From Granulosicoccaceae bacterium (GTDB lineage Bacteria; Pseudomonadota; Gammaproteobacteria; Granulosicoccales; Granulosicoccaceae), in the NCBI GenBank assembly GCA_020629835.1, contig JAHDCO010000016.1, forward strand, positions 1 through 64,000: a stretch of 64,000 bases of DNA, written 5' to 3'. Made by a program: the position numbers and the translations under genes. Shown here in pieces: positions 17,467 to 26,915 of the stretch. The number at the start of each line of letters is the position of its first letter. Positions within the stretch are counted from its first letter, which is position 1. The notes below the pieces were generated by a model that made no database searches, had not been told where the DNA came from, and was given only the letters and a program-made list of their open reading frames with translations.

Positions 17467-19001
17467 TGCTTCCACTGTTTCTTCCGCTGTTTCTGCTGTT
17501 CTTACTGTTGGGTGTGCCAGTGTTTTTCGCCATGTTGGCAGCACCGGGGCTGATGCTGTATTTCAACGGGCAGGAACGCGATATCGCGTTGATGTACAGA
17601 AACATCTTCAGCGGTATCGATAACGGCGTCTTACTCGCCATACCGTTTTTCATGCTAGCCGGTGAATTGATGAACCGGGGCGGCATCACCGAACGCATCG
17701 TGGATCTGTCACAAGCCATCATCGGATCGGTGCGCGGTGGCTTGGCGCAAGTCAATATTGTTTCATCGATGTTGTTTGCCGGTATGTCAGGTTCTGCGGT
17801 AGCCGATACATCTGCCCTTGGAAGCATGCTTATTCCAGCGATGGAAAAAGAGGGCTACACGCGTAAGTTCTCAGCAGCGATTACCGCCGCGTCGTCAGTG
17901 ATCGGGCCGATCATCCCACCGTCGGGCATCATGATCATCTATGCCTACGTCATGGAAGTATCGGTGGCGGCGCTGTTTGCCGGGGGTATCATCCCCGGTT
18001 TGCTGGTGGGTTTAGGTCTTATGATAGTCACCCGCATTATGGCTAATCACTATGATTACCCGCCGGCTAAAAAAATCTCCATCGATGTTCCGCCCATTTC
18101 TGCGGGTGAGAACGCTGCGGCTCGTGTACTGATTCGTTTAGGTGTTGCCGCCATCCTGTACCCCTTATGGGCAAAGCTTCTCGGTGGTGCTGCGTCAGAC
18201 GTCGAACCCACTATGGCGTCAAGAGCACCGGCTATCGCGGCTGCTTTTATCAGCGGGGAAGCGTTTTTATGGGTTCAGCGCCGATTTATGTCGGATACAT
18301 TCAGAACCATTGCCAAGCGTGCGGTGCTGCCACTGCTCACTCCGGTCATCATCCTGGGCGGTATTCTGGGTGGCATTGCAACCCCGACCGAAGCGTCGGC
18401 GCTGGCAGTGGGTTATGCCGCACTGTTAAGTCTTGTCATACTTCGAACGCTCAAAGTCTCAGAACTGTCGGATGTCATCACGCGCTCTGCCATTACCACC
18501 GGTGTGGTGTTGTTGCTGGTGGGTGCGGCTATGGCGTTTAAAACGGTGGTGAGTTTGTCGCACGTTGCCGAGGACTTGGCACAGTACATCGTGACGCTGA
18601 GCAGTGACCCGCTGTTTTTACTGCTGCTAATCAATATATTACTGTTTGTGGTGGGCATGTTTTTGGATGCGGGGCCCGCCATCATTATCTTAGGGCCTAT
18701 ACTGGCGCCTATCTTCATCAACCTTGGTATTCACCCTGTTCATTTTGCGATGATCATGTCGGTGAATCTGACGGTGGGCCTTGCCACACCGCCGATGGGG
18801 TTGGTGTTGTTTGTTGCATCGTCCGTTTCGGGTGTTAAAGTCGAAGCGATTTCACGAGCAATACTGCCGTTCCTAGCCGTGGAAGTGTTTGTTATTTTCT
18901 TGATAACGTACTTTCCGATCATCTCACTTGGCATTCCAAGCTGGCTAGGGTTCGTCAAAGATGTCGACCTGATGGGGCCATTACTTGGAGCACTTTTTTA
19001 G
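17466..19001 (+). CDS. TRAP transporter large permease (DctM)
   Basis: 511 residues, longer than usual DctM because of an insertion of about 80 residues near the middle (about 205-290, including polar KKISIDVPPISAGENAA). The motifs GELMNRGGITERI, SSMLFAGMSGSAVADTSA, GPIIPPSGIMIIYA and TPPMGLVLFVASSV are canonical. I chose the ATG at 17466, which overlaps the DctQ stop. The longer in-frame extension upstream from 17406 lies inside dctQ. Confidence 0.9.
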   Translation: MLPLFLPLFLLFLLLGVPVFFAMLAAPGLMLYFNGQERDIALMYRNIFSGIDNGVLLAIPFFMLAGELMNRGGITERIVDLSQAIIGSVRGGLAQVNIVSSMLFAGMSGSAVADTSALGSMLIPAMEKEGYTRKFSAAITAASSVIGPIIPPSGIMIIYAYVMEVSVAALFAGGIIPGLLVGLGLMIVTRIMANHYDYPPAKKISIDVPPISAGENAAARVLIRLGVAAILYPLWAKLLGGAASDVEPTMASRAPAIAAAFISGEAFLWVQRRFMSDTFRTIAKRAVLPLLTPVIILGGILGGIATPTEASALAVGYAALLSLVILRTLKVSELSDVITRSAITTGVVLLLVGAAMAFKTVVSLSHVAEDLAQYIVTLSSDPLFLLLLINILLFVVGMFLDAGPAIIILGPILAPIFINLGIHPVHFAMIMSVNLTVGLATPPMGLVLFVASSVSGVKVEAISRAILPFLAVEVFVIFLITYFPIISLGIPSWLGFVKDVDLMGPLLGALF

Positions 19002-19080
19002 TACTCTGGTTAAGCCACTTACTGTGTCATAACAAAGCCGTTTATTATTTACCCGTACCACAAACTTGGAGAGTTACATT

Positions 19081-20139
19081 ATGTTCAAACGTTGGAAGTC
19101 ATTAGGCCTTGCGGCCGTTGGCGCTAGTCTTTTCGCTACCAGTGCAATGGCTGCAGACATCACCATTCGCGCTACCGCTAATTCAAACGAAAACGACGAA
19201 GACTATGACGGTCTGGTTGTTTTCAAGAACTACGTTGAAGCCGCCTCTAACGGTGCGGTAGAAGTCGAGTTGTTCATCGGTACACAGCTATGCTCAAACG
19301 GAGCCGAGTGCTTACAAGGTGTTGCTGATGGCACGATCGACGTGTACATCTCAACCTCTGGTGGCGCAGCAGGTGCGTTCCCATACGTACAGGTGCTCGA
19401 CTTACCTTACTTAATGGCTAACGACCGCGTGGCAGAAGCCGTACTGCAAAGCGATTTCACTCGTGAAATCCGGTCCATGGCACTGGCTGATTCTGGTGAC
19501 AAGATTCGTTTAATGACCATTGGTAACACTGGTGGTTGGAGAAACTTTGCTAACACGAAGCGTCGTGTTCAAGGTCCTGCCGATATGGAAGGTTTGAAGA
19601 TCCGTACTGTGGTTGCTGATCTGCCACAAGAACTGGTTCGAGCACTGGGTGCATCACCAACGCCAATTCCATGGCCTGAGCTGTTCACCTCATTCCAAAC
19701 CGGAGTTGTTGAAGGTTCTAAAAACGGTATCACCGACATCATGGGCATGAAATTCCCTGATGCTGGCCTGCAATACGTAACACTTGATGGTCACGCCTAC
19801 ATGGGTGCGCTGTGGTGGATGAACAACGATAAGTTCATGGGTATGTCTGAAGATATGCGTCAAGTGATTGTTGATGGCTTTTCAGCACTTCAGCAGGCGA
19901 CATTTGCTTCTCCTAAGCGCAAGTCTATCCAGGCCTATGAAGACTTCGTGGCCGGCGGTGGTGATTTGTATGTTCCAACACCAGCTGAAAAGGCGGCTTT
20001 CAAAGAAGCCTCTGAGCCTGTTTATGATTGGTTCAAAGCAAACGTGAAAGGTGGCGAAGCTGCATTTGACGCCTTAACGGCTGCAGTAGCCGAAGCAGAG
20101 GCCGCCATTGGCGCTGCCAACGCTAAAGACCTGAAATAA
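19081..20139 (+). CDS. TRAP transporter substrate-binding protein (DctP)
   Basis: 352 residues with a Sec signal peptide (cleavage after about residue 23, SAMAADI). DctP motifs include RVQGPADMEGLKIRT, where the arginine anchors the substrate carboxylate, and FTSFQTGVVEGSKNGI. I preferred the ATG at 19081 to the in-frame ATG at 19066 because GGAGAG lies just upstream and the signal peptide begins there. The gene order DctQ-DctM-DctP is inverted relative to the first TRAP operon. A strong terminator follows at 20174-20203. Confidence 0.9.
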   Translation: MFKRWKSLGLAAVGASLFATSAMAADITIRATANSNENDEDYDGLVVFKNYVEAASNGAVEVELFIGTQLCSNGAECLQGVADGTIDVYISTSGGAAGAFPYVQVLDLPYLMANDRVAEAVLQSDFTREIRSMALADSGDKIRLMTIGNTGGWRNFANTKRRVQGPADMEGLKIRTVVADLPQELVRALGASPTPIPWPELFTSFQTGVVEGSKNGITDIMGMKFPDAGLQYVTLDGHAYMGALWWMNNDKFMGMSEDMRQVIVDGFSALQQATFASPKRKSIQAYEDFVAGGGDLYVPTPAEKAAFKEASEPVYDWFKANVKGGEAAFDALTAAVAEAEAAIGAANAKDLK

Positions 20140-20173
20140 GTTTGTCTTAGTTTAGATCTCGTTCTCGATGTGG

Positions 20174-20203
20174 AAGGGCCGTGCTGTTGCGCGGCCCTTT
20201 TTT
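20174..20203 (+). terminator. rho-independent terminator of the TRAP operon
   Basis: An AAGGGCCG/CGGCCCTT stem with a 10-base loop is followed by a T-run ending at 20203, about 35 bases after the dctP stop codon. Confidence 0.85.
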
Positions 20204-20213
20204 ACTTATACAA

Positions 20214-20696
20214 TCAACGAAACGGATAAAGCCAGCTGCGGTAATCGTCAATTAAGATATGCGCCTTTTCAATCTCTTCAGTGGTCATTTTCTTAACCAC
20301 TTCTTCCAGACTTATCGCAGCATCCGGGTCACCACCAATGGCCGACAGCACGTACCACATGTAAGCCCGAACCAAATCCGGAGCCGGCATACCTCGACCC
20401 ACTTCGTAGTACCAACCGATGCCACTCTGAGCACCCGGATGACCCTTCATCGACGAGCGCAGGTACCACTCGAACGCGCGCACGTCGTCTCGCTCAACAC
20501 CCAGACCGAGTGCGTACATGACGCCAATCAATTCTTCGGCCTCAGCGTTACCCGACCGGGCGGCAGGCAGGAGCGCTTCCATCGCTTCTTCAAAACGGTT
20601 TTGCTCCATCAAGTCGCGCGCTGGTTCCAATTCAGCAAAGCTGGGCGCAGAGCACAGCATGAGCGCAGCCACACAACTTACGTTAAACCACTTCAT
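20214..20696 (-). CDS. exported Sel1-repeat protein
   Basis: 160 residues with a Sec signal peptide (about 1-21, cleavage near SFAEL). Residues 25-140 carry Sel1/TPR-like helical repeats (AEELIGVMYALGLGVERDDVR and AQSGIGWYYEVGRGM-type units), which usually mediate protein contacts. It is divergent from, and virtually abuts, the di-heme peroxidase gene. No specific partner can be named. Confidence 0.75.
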   Translation of the reverse strand: MKWFNVSCVAALMLCSAPSFAELEPARDLMEQNRFEEAMEALLPAARSGNAEAEELIGVMYALGLGVERDDVRAFEWYLRSSMKGHPGAQSGIGWYYEVGRGMPAPDLVRAYMWYVLSAIGGDPDAAISLEEVVKKMTTEEIEKAHILIDDYRSWLYPFR

Positions 20697-20699
20697 CGC

Positions 20700-22025
20700 C
20701 TGATTCTTACCTGTTGTTTGCTAGTCGGTAGCCAGTCTGTTTTGGCTGAGCGTTTAGGGTACGCGTTACCAGAACCCTTAACGGTAAATGATTTCTTAAC
20801 TTTTGACGCAAAGCAAGTTGAGTTGGGACAATTACTGTTTTATGACCGCATACTCTCGGGCAACCAGAACATTGCCTGTAGTACCTGCCATCATCCCAAC
20901 TTCGGTAGCACCGATGGTTTATCACTGGGGATCGGGGAAGGCGGTCATGGCCTTGGGCCGCAGCGCACACCGGGTGAGGGCGATAGCCAGATTCGTAAAC
21001 GCATTCCTCGTAATGCACCGGCACTGTGGAATTTAGCCGCGAAAGAGGTGCACGTGCTCTTCCACGATGGGCGCTTATCCGCCTCGAATGTATACGGCAA
21101 CGACTTCAATTCACCGGCGCAGGAATGGTTGCCTTCAGGCTTTAACAGCTTACTGGCCGCACAAGCTGTGCTACCGCTTACTGCACAGTTCGAAATGGCG
21201 GGCAACCCCAAAGAGAATCAAGTCGCTGGCGCCGCGCACGACCGTATCGATAACGTATGGCCCATTCTCGCGAAACGCGTACGCGTCAATCGCGAATACG
21301 GCCAACGATTTGTTGAAGCGTTCGACCATATTGAATCAGCAGAACAGGTCAATATCGTGGATGTGGCAAACGCGCTAGCCGCGTTTATGGGTACCGAATT
21401 TCGAAGTTTTGATTCACCGTTTGACCGTTACTTATCAGGTGATGCCTCGGCATTAAACACACAACAGAAGCACGGTATGGATTTGTTTTACGGCAAGGCT
21501 AACTGCGCCGAGTGTCATGCCGGTTCATTACTCACCGATCAGGATTTTCATGCACTTGCGGTTCCGCCTTTCGGCCCGGGTAGAACCCGGGTATGGGACC
21601 CATACGCACGCGATGTAGGACGCATGGGCGAGAGCAATCGACTCGAAGATGCGTATCGATTTCGAACCCCGGCACTACGAAACGTCGCGCTGACCGCCCC
21701 ATACGGACATAACGGTGCCTTCCAGACATTGGAGGGTATGATTCGGCATCATCTGGATCCACAAGCCTCTTTTGATCAATGGCAACCAGAAGACGCGCAG
21801 TTGATTCCGGTACCGTGGATCAAAGCCGTAGACTTTGTGGTGCGTAGTGACAAACGCGAAATGCAACGTGTGCGCAGCACGTTGGACATTGAACCCCAAG
21901 TGCTTCAGGACGAGGAAGTTGATGCCTTAGTGAGCTTTATGCACGCGTTAACCGGGAAAACAGCTTACGAATTACCGATGGGAATACCGGAGTCGGTGCC
22001 CAGCGGATTATTGGTTGATCGATGA
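20700..22025 (+). CDS. di-heme cytochrome c peroxidase family protein (MauG/CcpA-like), start uncertain
   Basis: About 440 residues with two heme-binding motifs, CSTCH near the N-terminus and CAECH in the middle, and the family pattern RTPALRNVALTAPYGHNGAF that follows the second heme. Exported: a signal-peptide-like stretch (LILTCCLLVGSQSVLA) sits right at the divergent gene start. No ATG precedes it nearby. In-frame options are CTG 20700, TTG 20601, or an ATG at 20259 that would read through the whole antisense Sel1 gene. I give the signal-peptide start. It likely reduces peroxide or modifies a protein in the periplasm using c-type cytochrome electrons. Confidence 0.78.
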   Translation: MILTCCLLVGSQSVLAERLGYALPEPLTVNDFLTFDAKQVELGQLLFYDRILSGNQNIACSTCHHPNFGSTDGLSLGIGEGGHGLGPQRTPGEGDSQIRKRIPRNAPALWNLAAKEVHVLFHDGRLSASNVYGNDFNSPAQEWLPSGFNSLLAAQAVLPLTAQFEMAGNPKENQVAGAAHDRIDNVWPILAKRVRVNREYGQRFVEAFDHIESAEQVNIVDVANALAAFMGTEFRSFDSPFDRYLSGDASALNTQQKHGMDLFYGKANCAECHAGSLLTDQDFHALAVPPFGPGRTRVWDPYARDVGRMGESNRLEDAYRFRTPALRNVALTAPYGHNGAFQTLEGMIRHHLDPQASFDQWQPEDAQLIPVPWIKAVDFVVRSDKREMQRVRSTLDIEPQVLQDEEVDALVSFMHALTGKTAYELPMGIPESVPSGLLVDR

Positions 22026-22062
22026 ACTTCACTAATTGCCTGACACCGTTCATTAACAGCGA

Positions 22063-24474
22063 CTAAGCGCGTACTCTACGGTTATCCGCATCGTATAAAC
22101 AAGGCTCCACCACCGTTGCCCGTGTCGGTTGCCCAATAACCTCAACGGCCAACTCACAGCCCAGTTGCGTCAACTCGGGCTCGACAAACGCGTAAGCCAA
22201 ATTCTTGTTCACGCGATAACCCCAACCGGCAGACGTGACTGTTCCGACCACACGATCCTGCAACACGACGCTGTCGCCAGGTTGAGCCGGGGCATGCGTA
22301 CAATCGAGCTCAAGCACCACAAAACGGTTCCGATGACAGGATTCAGCTAAGGCGTCTTTACCAATGAAGTTTGGCTTGTCGGTATCTACAAAACGCTCCA
22401 AGCCACATTGATAGGGGTTAAATTCAGTTACCAGGTCAGCTTTCCAATGCCGATAACCTTTTTCCAAGCGCATGGATTCAACAGCCATCGAGCCAAACAA
22501 CTGAAGTCCTAATGGCTCACCGGCTTTTTGAAGTGTTTGCCATGCAGACGTGAGCTGCGCGTTCGGCACATGAATCTCGTACGCAAGTTCTCCAGAGAAA
22601 CTAACAGACATAACAACCGCCGGTACGATGCCGATATAGATGCGCATTACACGAAGCCAGGGCAAGGCCTGCGCACTCAAATCACTGCGAGTTACCGAAG
22701 ACAATAACTGACGTGCATTCGGACCTGCAACCACAAGCGTTGTGTGCGTGTTCGTTAGCGATCGTATAGTCACCGAACCATCCGCAGGTAGATGCGTGTC
22801 TAACCAATCCTGATCGTGAAATTCAGATGCCGCCGCAGATCCGTACCAAAGCGTGTTGTCATCGAGTACCGCGACTGTGGCTTCGCTTTTGATATTCCCA
22901 TGGTGGTTCAGTAAATACGCCAATGACACCCGCCCAATCTGCGGGTTAATCCGCCCGCAGGCGAGCGTATCTAACCAGCTCATGGCGCCCGGACCTGTGA
23001 TTTCGAATCGGTTAAAACCATTGACTTCTGTGATGCCAACCGACGCAACCAAACCGCTAACTTCCTGCTTTATTACATCAAAGGTTTCGTTGAAGTAGTA
23101 ACCGTGAGTTTCAGTAAAGTCAGGGTGAGGCTTGAAGTAAGCCGCTCGTTCCCAACCATTGACCAGCCCAAATTCAGCGCCGGCATCGGCAAGCGGTTGA
23201 GTGAGTGGCGTTGTTTTCATCGGTCGCCCGGCCGGGCGATGTTCGTGCGGTAAATGAAAACGAAATTCGTTCTGGTAGTCCTCAATGGCTTTGAGTGAAC
23301 ATAACTCAACATTCGCGTGCGTAGTAAAGCGTCTCGGGTCGATCACCCAGGTATCGTATTGCGCTTCCCCGTGCACGATTTGCTGTGCCAGTAACCACCC
23401 ATGCCCACCACCTTCACCCACACCGGCTCGTAAGCCGATAATACAAAACGCATTGCGTTTACCGGGAATAGGGCCGACTAACGGTGCACCGTCAATGGTG
23501 TACGTTATCGGCCCGTTAATGATGGTGTGGATTCCCGCTTCCTCAATTACCGGCATGCGTTTAAACACATTTTCAAGTACCGGTAACACACGGTCTGTGT
23601 CTTCGGGGCACAGTGCATTAACGAAATGCGGATCGATACCGTCCATACCCCAGGTTCGGCAGTCTTGTTCATAGAAACCGATTAACAAGCCGTGCTTCTC
23701 CTGGCGCGAATAAAAGTCATCGGTGGCACACCGCAATAACGGCACACGATAATCCAGCGCCTCGATCTCCGGTACCGGTTCTGTCAAAAAGTATTGATGC
23801 TCCATGGACATGACCGGATGTTCAACACCCATCATGTTGCCCACTTCGTTAACGCGATAACCACAAGCGTTAACCACAATTTCGCAGGTGATATCACCGT
23901 TAGCGGTGTGAACTGTCCAGCTATCATCGGCGTGTTGAGTGAGCCCGGTGACCGGCGTATTGCGATACACCTCGGCACCGGCTTTTCGCGCACGTCTTGC
24001 CAACGCCTGGCACAACTGAGCGGGGTCAATATCGCCGTCCATTGGATCCCATAAACCACCCAACAAACCATCGGTAGTTATCAGTGGGTGACGCCGCGCG
24101 CACTCTTCAGCGTCGAGTACTTCGTAGTGAGCCCCCATGGCTTTAGCCATGCTGGCGAAGTGATGAAAACCGTCCATGACCGCTTGTGTACTGGCTAAAC
24201 GAATGCCGCCATCACCGTGGTGGTAATTAACCGGGTAATCCGGATCCGCGGCAAGTTCTTGATACAGTTTTATGGAATGGCTTTTCAGGGCAACCATGGT
24301 TTGCGTCATGCCGAAGTTAGTTACCTGCGCCGCAGAATGCCAGGTTGTACCCGAGGTCAGTTCATCGCGTTCCACCAATACAACGTCTGTCCAGCCTTCC
24401 TGAGTCAGATGGTAGATGGTTGAGCAACCGGCAATGCCGCCGCCAATAACAACGACTCGGGTGTGCTGTTTCAT
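22063..24474 (-). CDS. dimethylglycine/sarcosine dehydrogenase-like FAD and GcvT-fold protein
   Basis: 803 residues with the same two-part design as the paralogue at 8977-11421. The FAD loop is GGGIAG (about 11-16), SGTTWHSAAQ puts the flavin-linking His at residue 46, and the GcvT-like folate domain from about 430 includes GELAYEIHVP. It is transcribed alone; the facing upstream region (24475-24659) lacks obvious palindromes. A role in N-demethylation of sarcosine, dimethylglycine or related amines is likely, but which one is not visible. Confidence 0.87.
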   Translation of the reverse strand: MKQHTRVVVIGGGIAGCSTIYHLTQEGWTDVVLVERDELTSGTTWHSAAQVTNFGMTQTMVALKSHSIKLYQELAADPDYPVNYHHGDGGIRLASTQAVMDGFHHFASMAKAMGAHYEVLDAEECARRHPLITTDGLLGGLWDPMDGDIDPAQLCQALARRARKAGAEVYRNTPVTGLTQHADDSWTVHTANGDITCEIVVNACGYRVNEVGNMMGVEHPVMSMEHQYFLTEPVPEIEALDYRVPLLRCATDDFYSRQEKHGLLIGFYEQDCRTWGMDGIDPHFVNALCPEDTDRVLPVLENVFKRMPVIEEAGIHTIINGPITYTIDGAPLVGPIPGKRNAFCIIGLRAGVGEGGGHGWLLAQQIVHGEAQYDTWVIDPRRFTTHANVELCSLKAIEDYQNEFRFHLPHEHRPAGRPMKTTPLTQPLADAGAEFGLVNGWERAAYFKPHPDFTETHGYYFNETFDVIKQEVSGLVASVGITEVNGFNRFEITGPGAMSWLDTLACGRINPQIGRVSLAYLLNHHGNIKSEATVAVLDDNTLWYGSAAASEFHDQDWLDTHLPADGSVTIRSLTNTHTTLVVAGPNARQLLSSVTRSDLSAQALPWLRVMRIYIGIVPAVVMSVSFSGELAYEIHVPNAQLTSAWQTLQKAGEPLGLQLFGSMAVESMRLEKGYRHWKADLVTEFNPYQCGLERFVDTDKPNFIGKDALAESCHRNRFVVLELDCTHAPAQPGDSVVLQDRVVGTVTSAGWGYRVNKNLAYAFVEPELTQLGCELAVEVIGQPTRATVVEPCLYDADNRRVRA

Positions 24475-24659
24475 AGTTGGGTCTTCTTCTCACGCGAATA
24501 GAGTTTGTACGCATTTGCGTGCGCAGCGTTCAAATTTTAGTCAGTAAAGCGCACGAAAGCTTAGCGAGCAACGCCACTTACCGCCGATATTGCCCGAAAT
24601 ACGCTATGTTTAGCAGGCGCAGTGTCACGCTGCGATAACGACTACGAGGAGAGAACCCG

Positions 24660-24896
24660 ATGAAAACAATGACTTGCAAACAATTAGGCGGAGCCTGCGA
24701 CGAGACATTCAGCGCCAATACATTCGAAGAAATGGCTGAATTGAGTAAAGCGCATGGCATGGAGATGTTTCAAAAACAGGACGCTGCGCATCTTGCCATC
24801 ATGGCTGAAATGAAACACCTGATGGAAAAGCCGGGCGCTATGCAAGAGTACATGGACAAAAAGCGCGCTGAGTTCGACGCGACACCTGAAGACTAA
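24660..24896 (+). CDS. small DUF1059-like protein
   Basis: 78 residues beginning MKTMTCKQLGGACDETF, the pattern of DUF1059 proteins, with two conserved cysteines (6 and 14). The C-terminal half is helical and methionine-rich. A GAGGAGAG ribosome site lies just upstream. The GST-like gene follows 21 bases later on the same strand. Function unknown. Confidence 0.65.
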   Translation: MKTMTCKQLGGACDETFSANTFEEMAELSKAHGMEMFQKQDAAHLAIMAEMKHLMEKPGAMQEYMDKKRAEFDATPED

Positions 24897-24917
24897 CGCG
24901 CATAAAGCCTACTGAAC

Positions 24918-25862
24918 ATGACTCAATCTGTATCAGACGTTATTTTTCATAACTACCCGCAATCCCCGGTTGCAGAAAAAGTCCGAGTGGTTTTCGGTAT
25001 CAAGCAACTGAGCTGGAAATCGGTGGTCATCCCAAGACTTGCGCCCAAGCCGTTGCTGACTGTGCTGACCGGGGGGTATCGGCGAACACCCGTCATGCAA
25101 ATTGGCGCAGACATCTACTGCGACAGCCGATGCATTATTCAAGAGTTAGATCGCCGATTTCCTGAACGCGCGGTGTTACCGGTTGAACACTACGGGCTTT
25201 TCGATAGCTTGAACCAATGGGCTGACGGCGGGCTGTTCAGTTTATCTGTGAAGATAGTTTTGGGTGCCGCAGGGGAGTCACTGCCTGAAGATTTCGCACA
25301 AGACCGCGGGCGTTTATATTTTGGCTCTGATTGGAAGAACGGACTGACGCAAGCGAATGAATCACTGAGTCATTACGCCGCACAAATGCACGCAGCGTTG
25401 GATGGTATCGATCGTCACTTAGCCGATAACAGGCCATATGTTATGGGCGATCAACCGACCGCCCTGGATGCGCAAATTTATCATGTGGCGTGGTTTTTAC
25501 GAGGCCGCTGGAACGCGGGCCCTGAATTCCTGGACTCGTTTGACCACATTGCGCCATGGGAAAAGCGCGTGCAGGGCTTAGGCCATGGAACCTATGAAGA
25601 GTTAGACCCCGAAGCCGCTATCGAATTGGCGACAAGTTCTGTCACACGTTGTGAGAGCGGTGTCGTTGGGATTAACGTTCAGCAATTCACAGTAGGGCAG
25701 CGGGTTTCCATTTGCGCTGACGTTGATGGTGGAGAAACACCGGTCATTGGCCACATACATTACGCCGATAGCCAACGCATAGCGCTAACCGACGTTGAAA
25801 CGGCGAAAGCGTCGGTTTGCGTGCATTTTCCACGTGCTGGCTATCGGGTTGTCACGCTATAG
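24918..25862 (+). CDS. glutathione S-transferase family protein
   Basis: 314 residues. An N-terminal thioredoxin-like GST domain (about 5-85) has HNYPQSPVAEKVRVVF and a cis-Pro-like RRTPVMQIGADIYCDS element that binds glutathione. A helical C-terminal domain (about 100-220) is followed by an extra tail of about 90 residues not found in ordinary GSTs. Co-oriented with the DUF1059 gene. Substrate unknown; a stress or xenobiotic role is only a guess. Confidence 0.75.
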   Translation: MTQSVSDVIFHNYPQSPVAEKVRVVFGIKQLSWKSVVIPRLAPKPLLTVLTGGYRRTPVMQIGADIYCDSRCIIQELDRRFPERAVLPVEHYGLFDSLNQWADGGLFSLSVKIVLGAAGESLPEDFAQDRGRLYFGSDWKNGLTQANESLSHYAAQMHAALDGIDRHLADNRPYVMGDQPTALDAQIYHVAWFLRGRWNAGPEFLDSFDHIAPWEKRVQGLGHGTYEELDPEAAIELATSSVTRCESGVVGINVQQFTVGQRVSICADVDGGETPVIGHIHYADSQRIALTDVETAKASVCVHFPRAGYRVVTL

Positions 25863-25924
25863 CGTAGCGTTTTGCCTGGTGCACTTGATGCGAAGTGCAC
25901 CAATCGTCCAACGCGATTTTCCGC

Positions 25925-26905
25925 TCAATCACCACTCGGCGCCGCTATTACCCGAATAGGGCCCCCTTCGTAAAACGCTTTGAGTGCTTCAACCGTTTGA
26001 CTGTAAAACACATCAAACGTCTCCTGCGTGCAGTAGCCGATATGCGGTGTGGCCAACACCCGCGGGTGACTGACGAATTCATCCCCGGGTTGTGTTGGTT
26101 CCTGATCAAACACATCTAAGGCGGCGCCAGCAATCACGTCGTTGTCGAGTGCGTGTTTCAACGCCTCAGCTTGAACAATACCCGCTCTTGATGTATTCAC
26201 CAAATAACCCTTAGGGCCAAGTCTTTGCAGATCCTCAGCATTAATAAGCCCGTTGCTGCGTTCAGATAAACGCATATGGATCGACACCACATCGGCTCGT
26301 TCAAACAGCGCTTCTCTAGAGACTTTTTCCACGCCAAGTTCGGCGCAACGTTCTTCAGTCAGGTTCTCGCTCCATGCGATGACGTGCATACCCAACGCTT
26401 TCGCAAACGTGGCTAGCTGACCACCTAATCGACCGAGCCCCAGAACACCCAAGGTTTGACCACGAATATCTCTACCGAGTTGTTTCTGCCAAACAGATTC
26501 GTTTGATAAGTCATTGACCAGTGGCACCAATTGCCGCAGTAATGACATCACCAACAGCATGGCCAGTTCAGCGGTGGCATGCCCGGGTGATTCCGTACCG
26601 CACACCGTAATGCCGTGCTGCGCTGCAAACTGAGAATCGATGGAGGCGTTTTTCTTGCCCGTAGTCACGATCAATTCCAGGTTGGGAAGTTGCTCAATGA
26701 GTGTTGCTGGAAAAGGGGTTCTCTCCCGCATTAGACCCACAGCAGAGACATCGGCCAGCGCATCGATTAATGCTTGTTCTGTGGGAAAAGGCTTGGCAAA
26801 AAAACGCAGCTCGGCAAAACTTAGTTCATCCCAATTTGCACAATCCTTGGCTCGATGGTGATAATCATCCAGGATGGCAATCACGGGAGTTCGACTGGTA
26901 TTCAT
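25925..26905 (-). CDS. D-2-hydroxyacid dehydrogenase family protein
   Basis: 326 residues of the D-isomer-specific 2-hydroxyacid dehydrogenase family. The NAD site is GVLGLGRLGGQLA (about 154-166). The catalytic triad is visible as Arg in NTSRAGIV, Glu in DVFDQEP and His in TPHIGYC. It lies 10 bases after the TctE-like kinase gene on the same strand, so it may be co-expressed with the tricarboxylate regulatory system. The substrate may be a 2-oxo or 2-hydroxy acid. Confidence 0.85.
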   Translation of the reverse strand: MNTSRTPVIAILDDYHHRAKDCANWDELSFAELRFFAKPFPTEQALIDALADVSAVGLMRERTPFPATLIEQLPNLELIVTTGKKNASIDSQFAAQHGITVCGTESPGHATAELAMLLVMSLLRQLVPLVNDLSNESVWQKQLGRDIRGQTLGVLGLGRLGGQLATFAKALGMHVIAWSENLTEERCAELGVEKVSREALFERADVVSIHMRLSERSNGLINAEDLQRLGPKGYLVNTSRAGIVQAEALKHALDNDVIAGAALDVFDQEPTQPGDEFVSHPRVLATPHIGYCTQETFDVFYSQTVEALKAFYEGGPIRVIAAPSGD

Positions 26906-26915
26906 TACATGCCTG

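Noticed and set aside
20259-20699. Long N-terminal extension of the di-heme peroxidase
   Set aside because: This part is the antisense of the Sel1 gene and does not resemble peroxidase sequence; the signal peptide begins after it.
24475-24659. Glycine riboswitch before the dehydrogenase at 22063-24474
   Set aside because: I looked for paired glycine aptamer cores and found no matching conserved segments.
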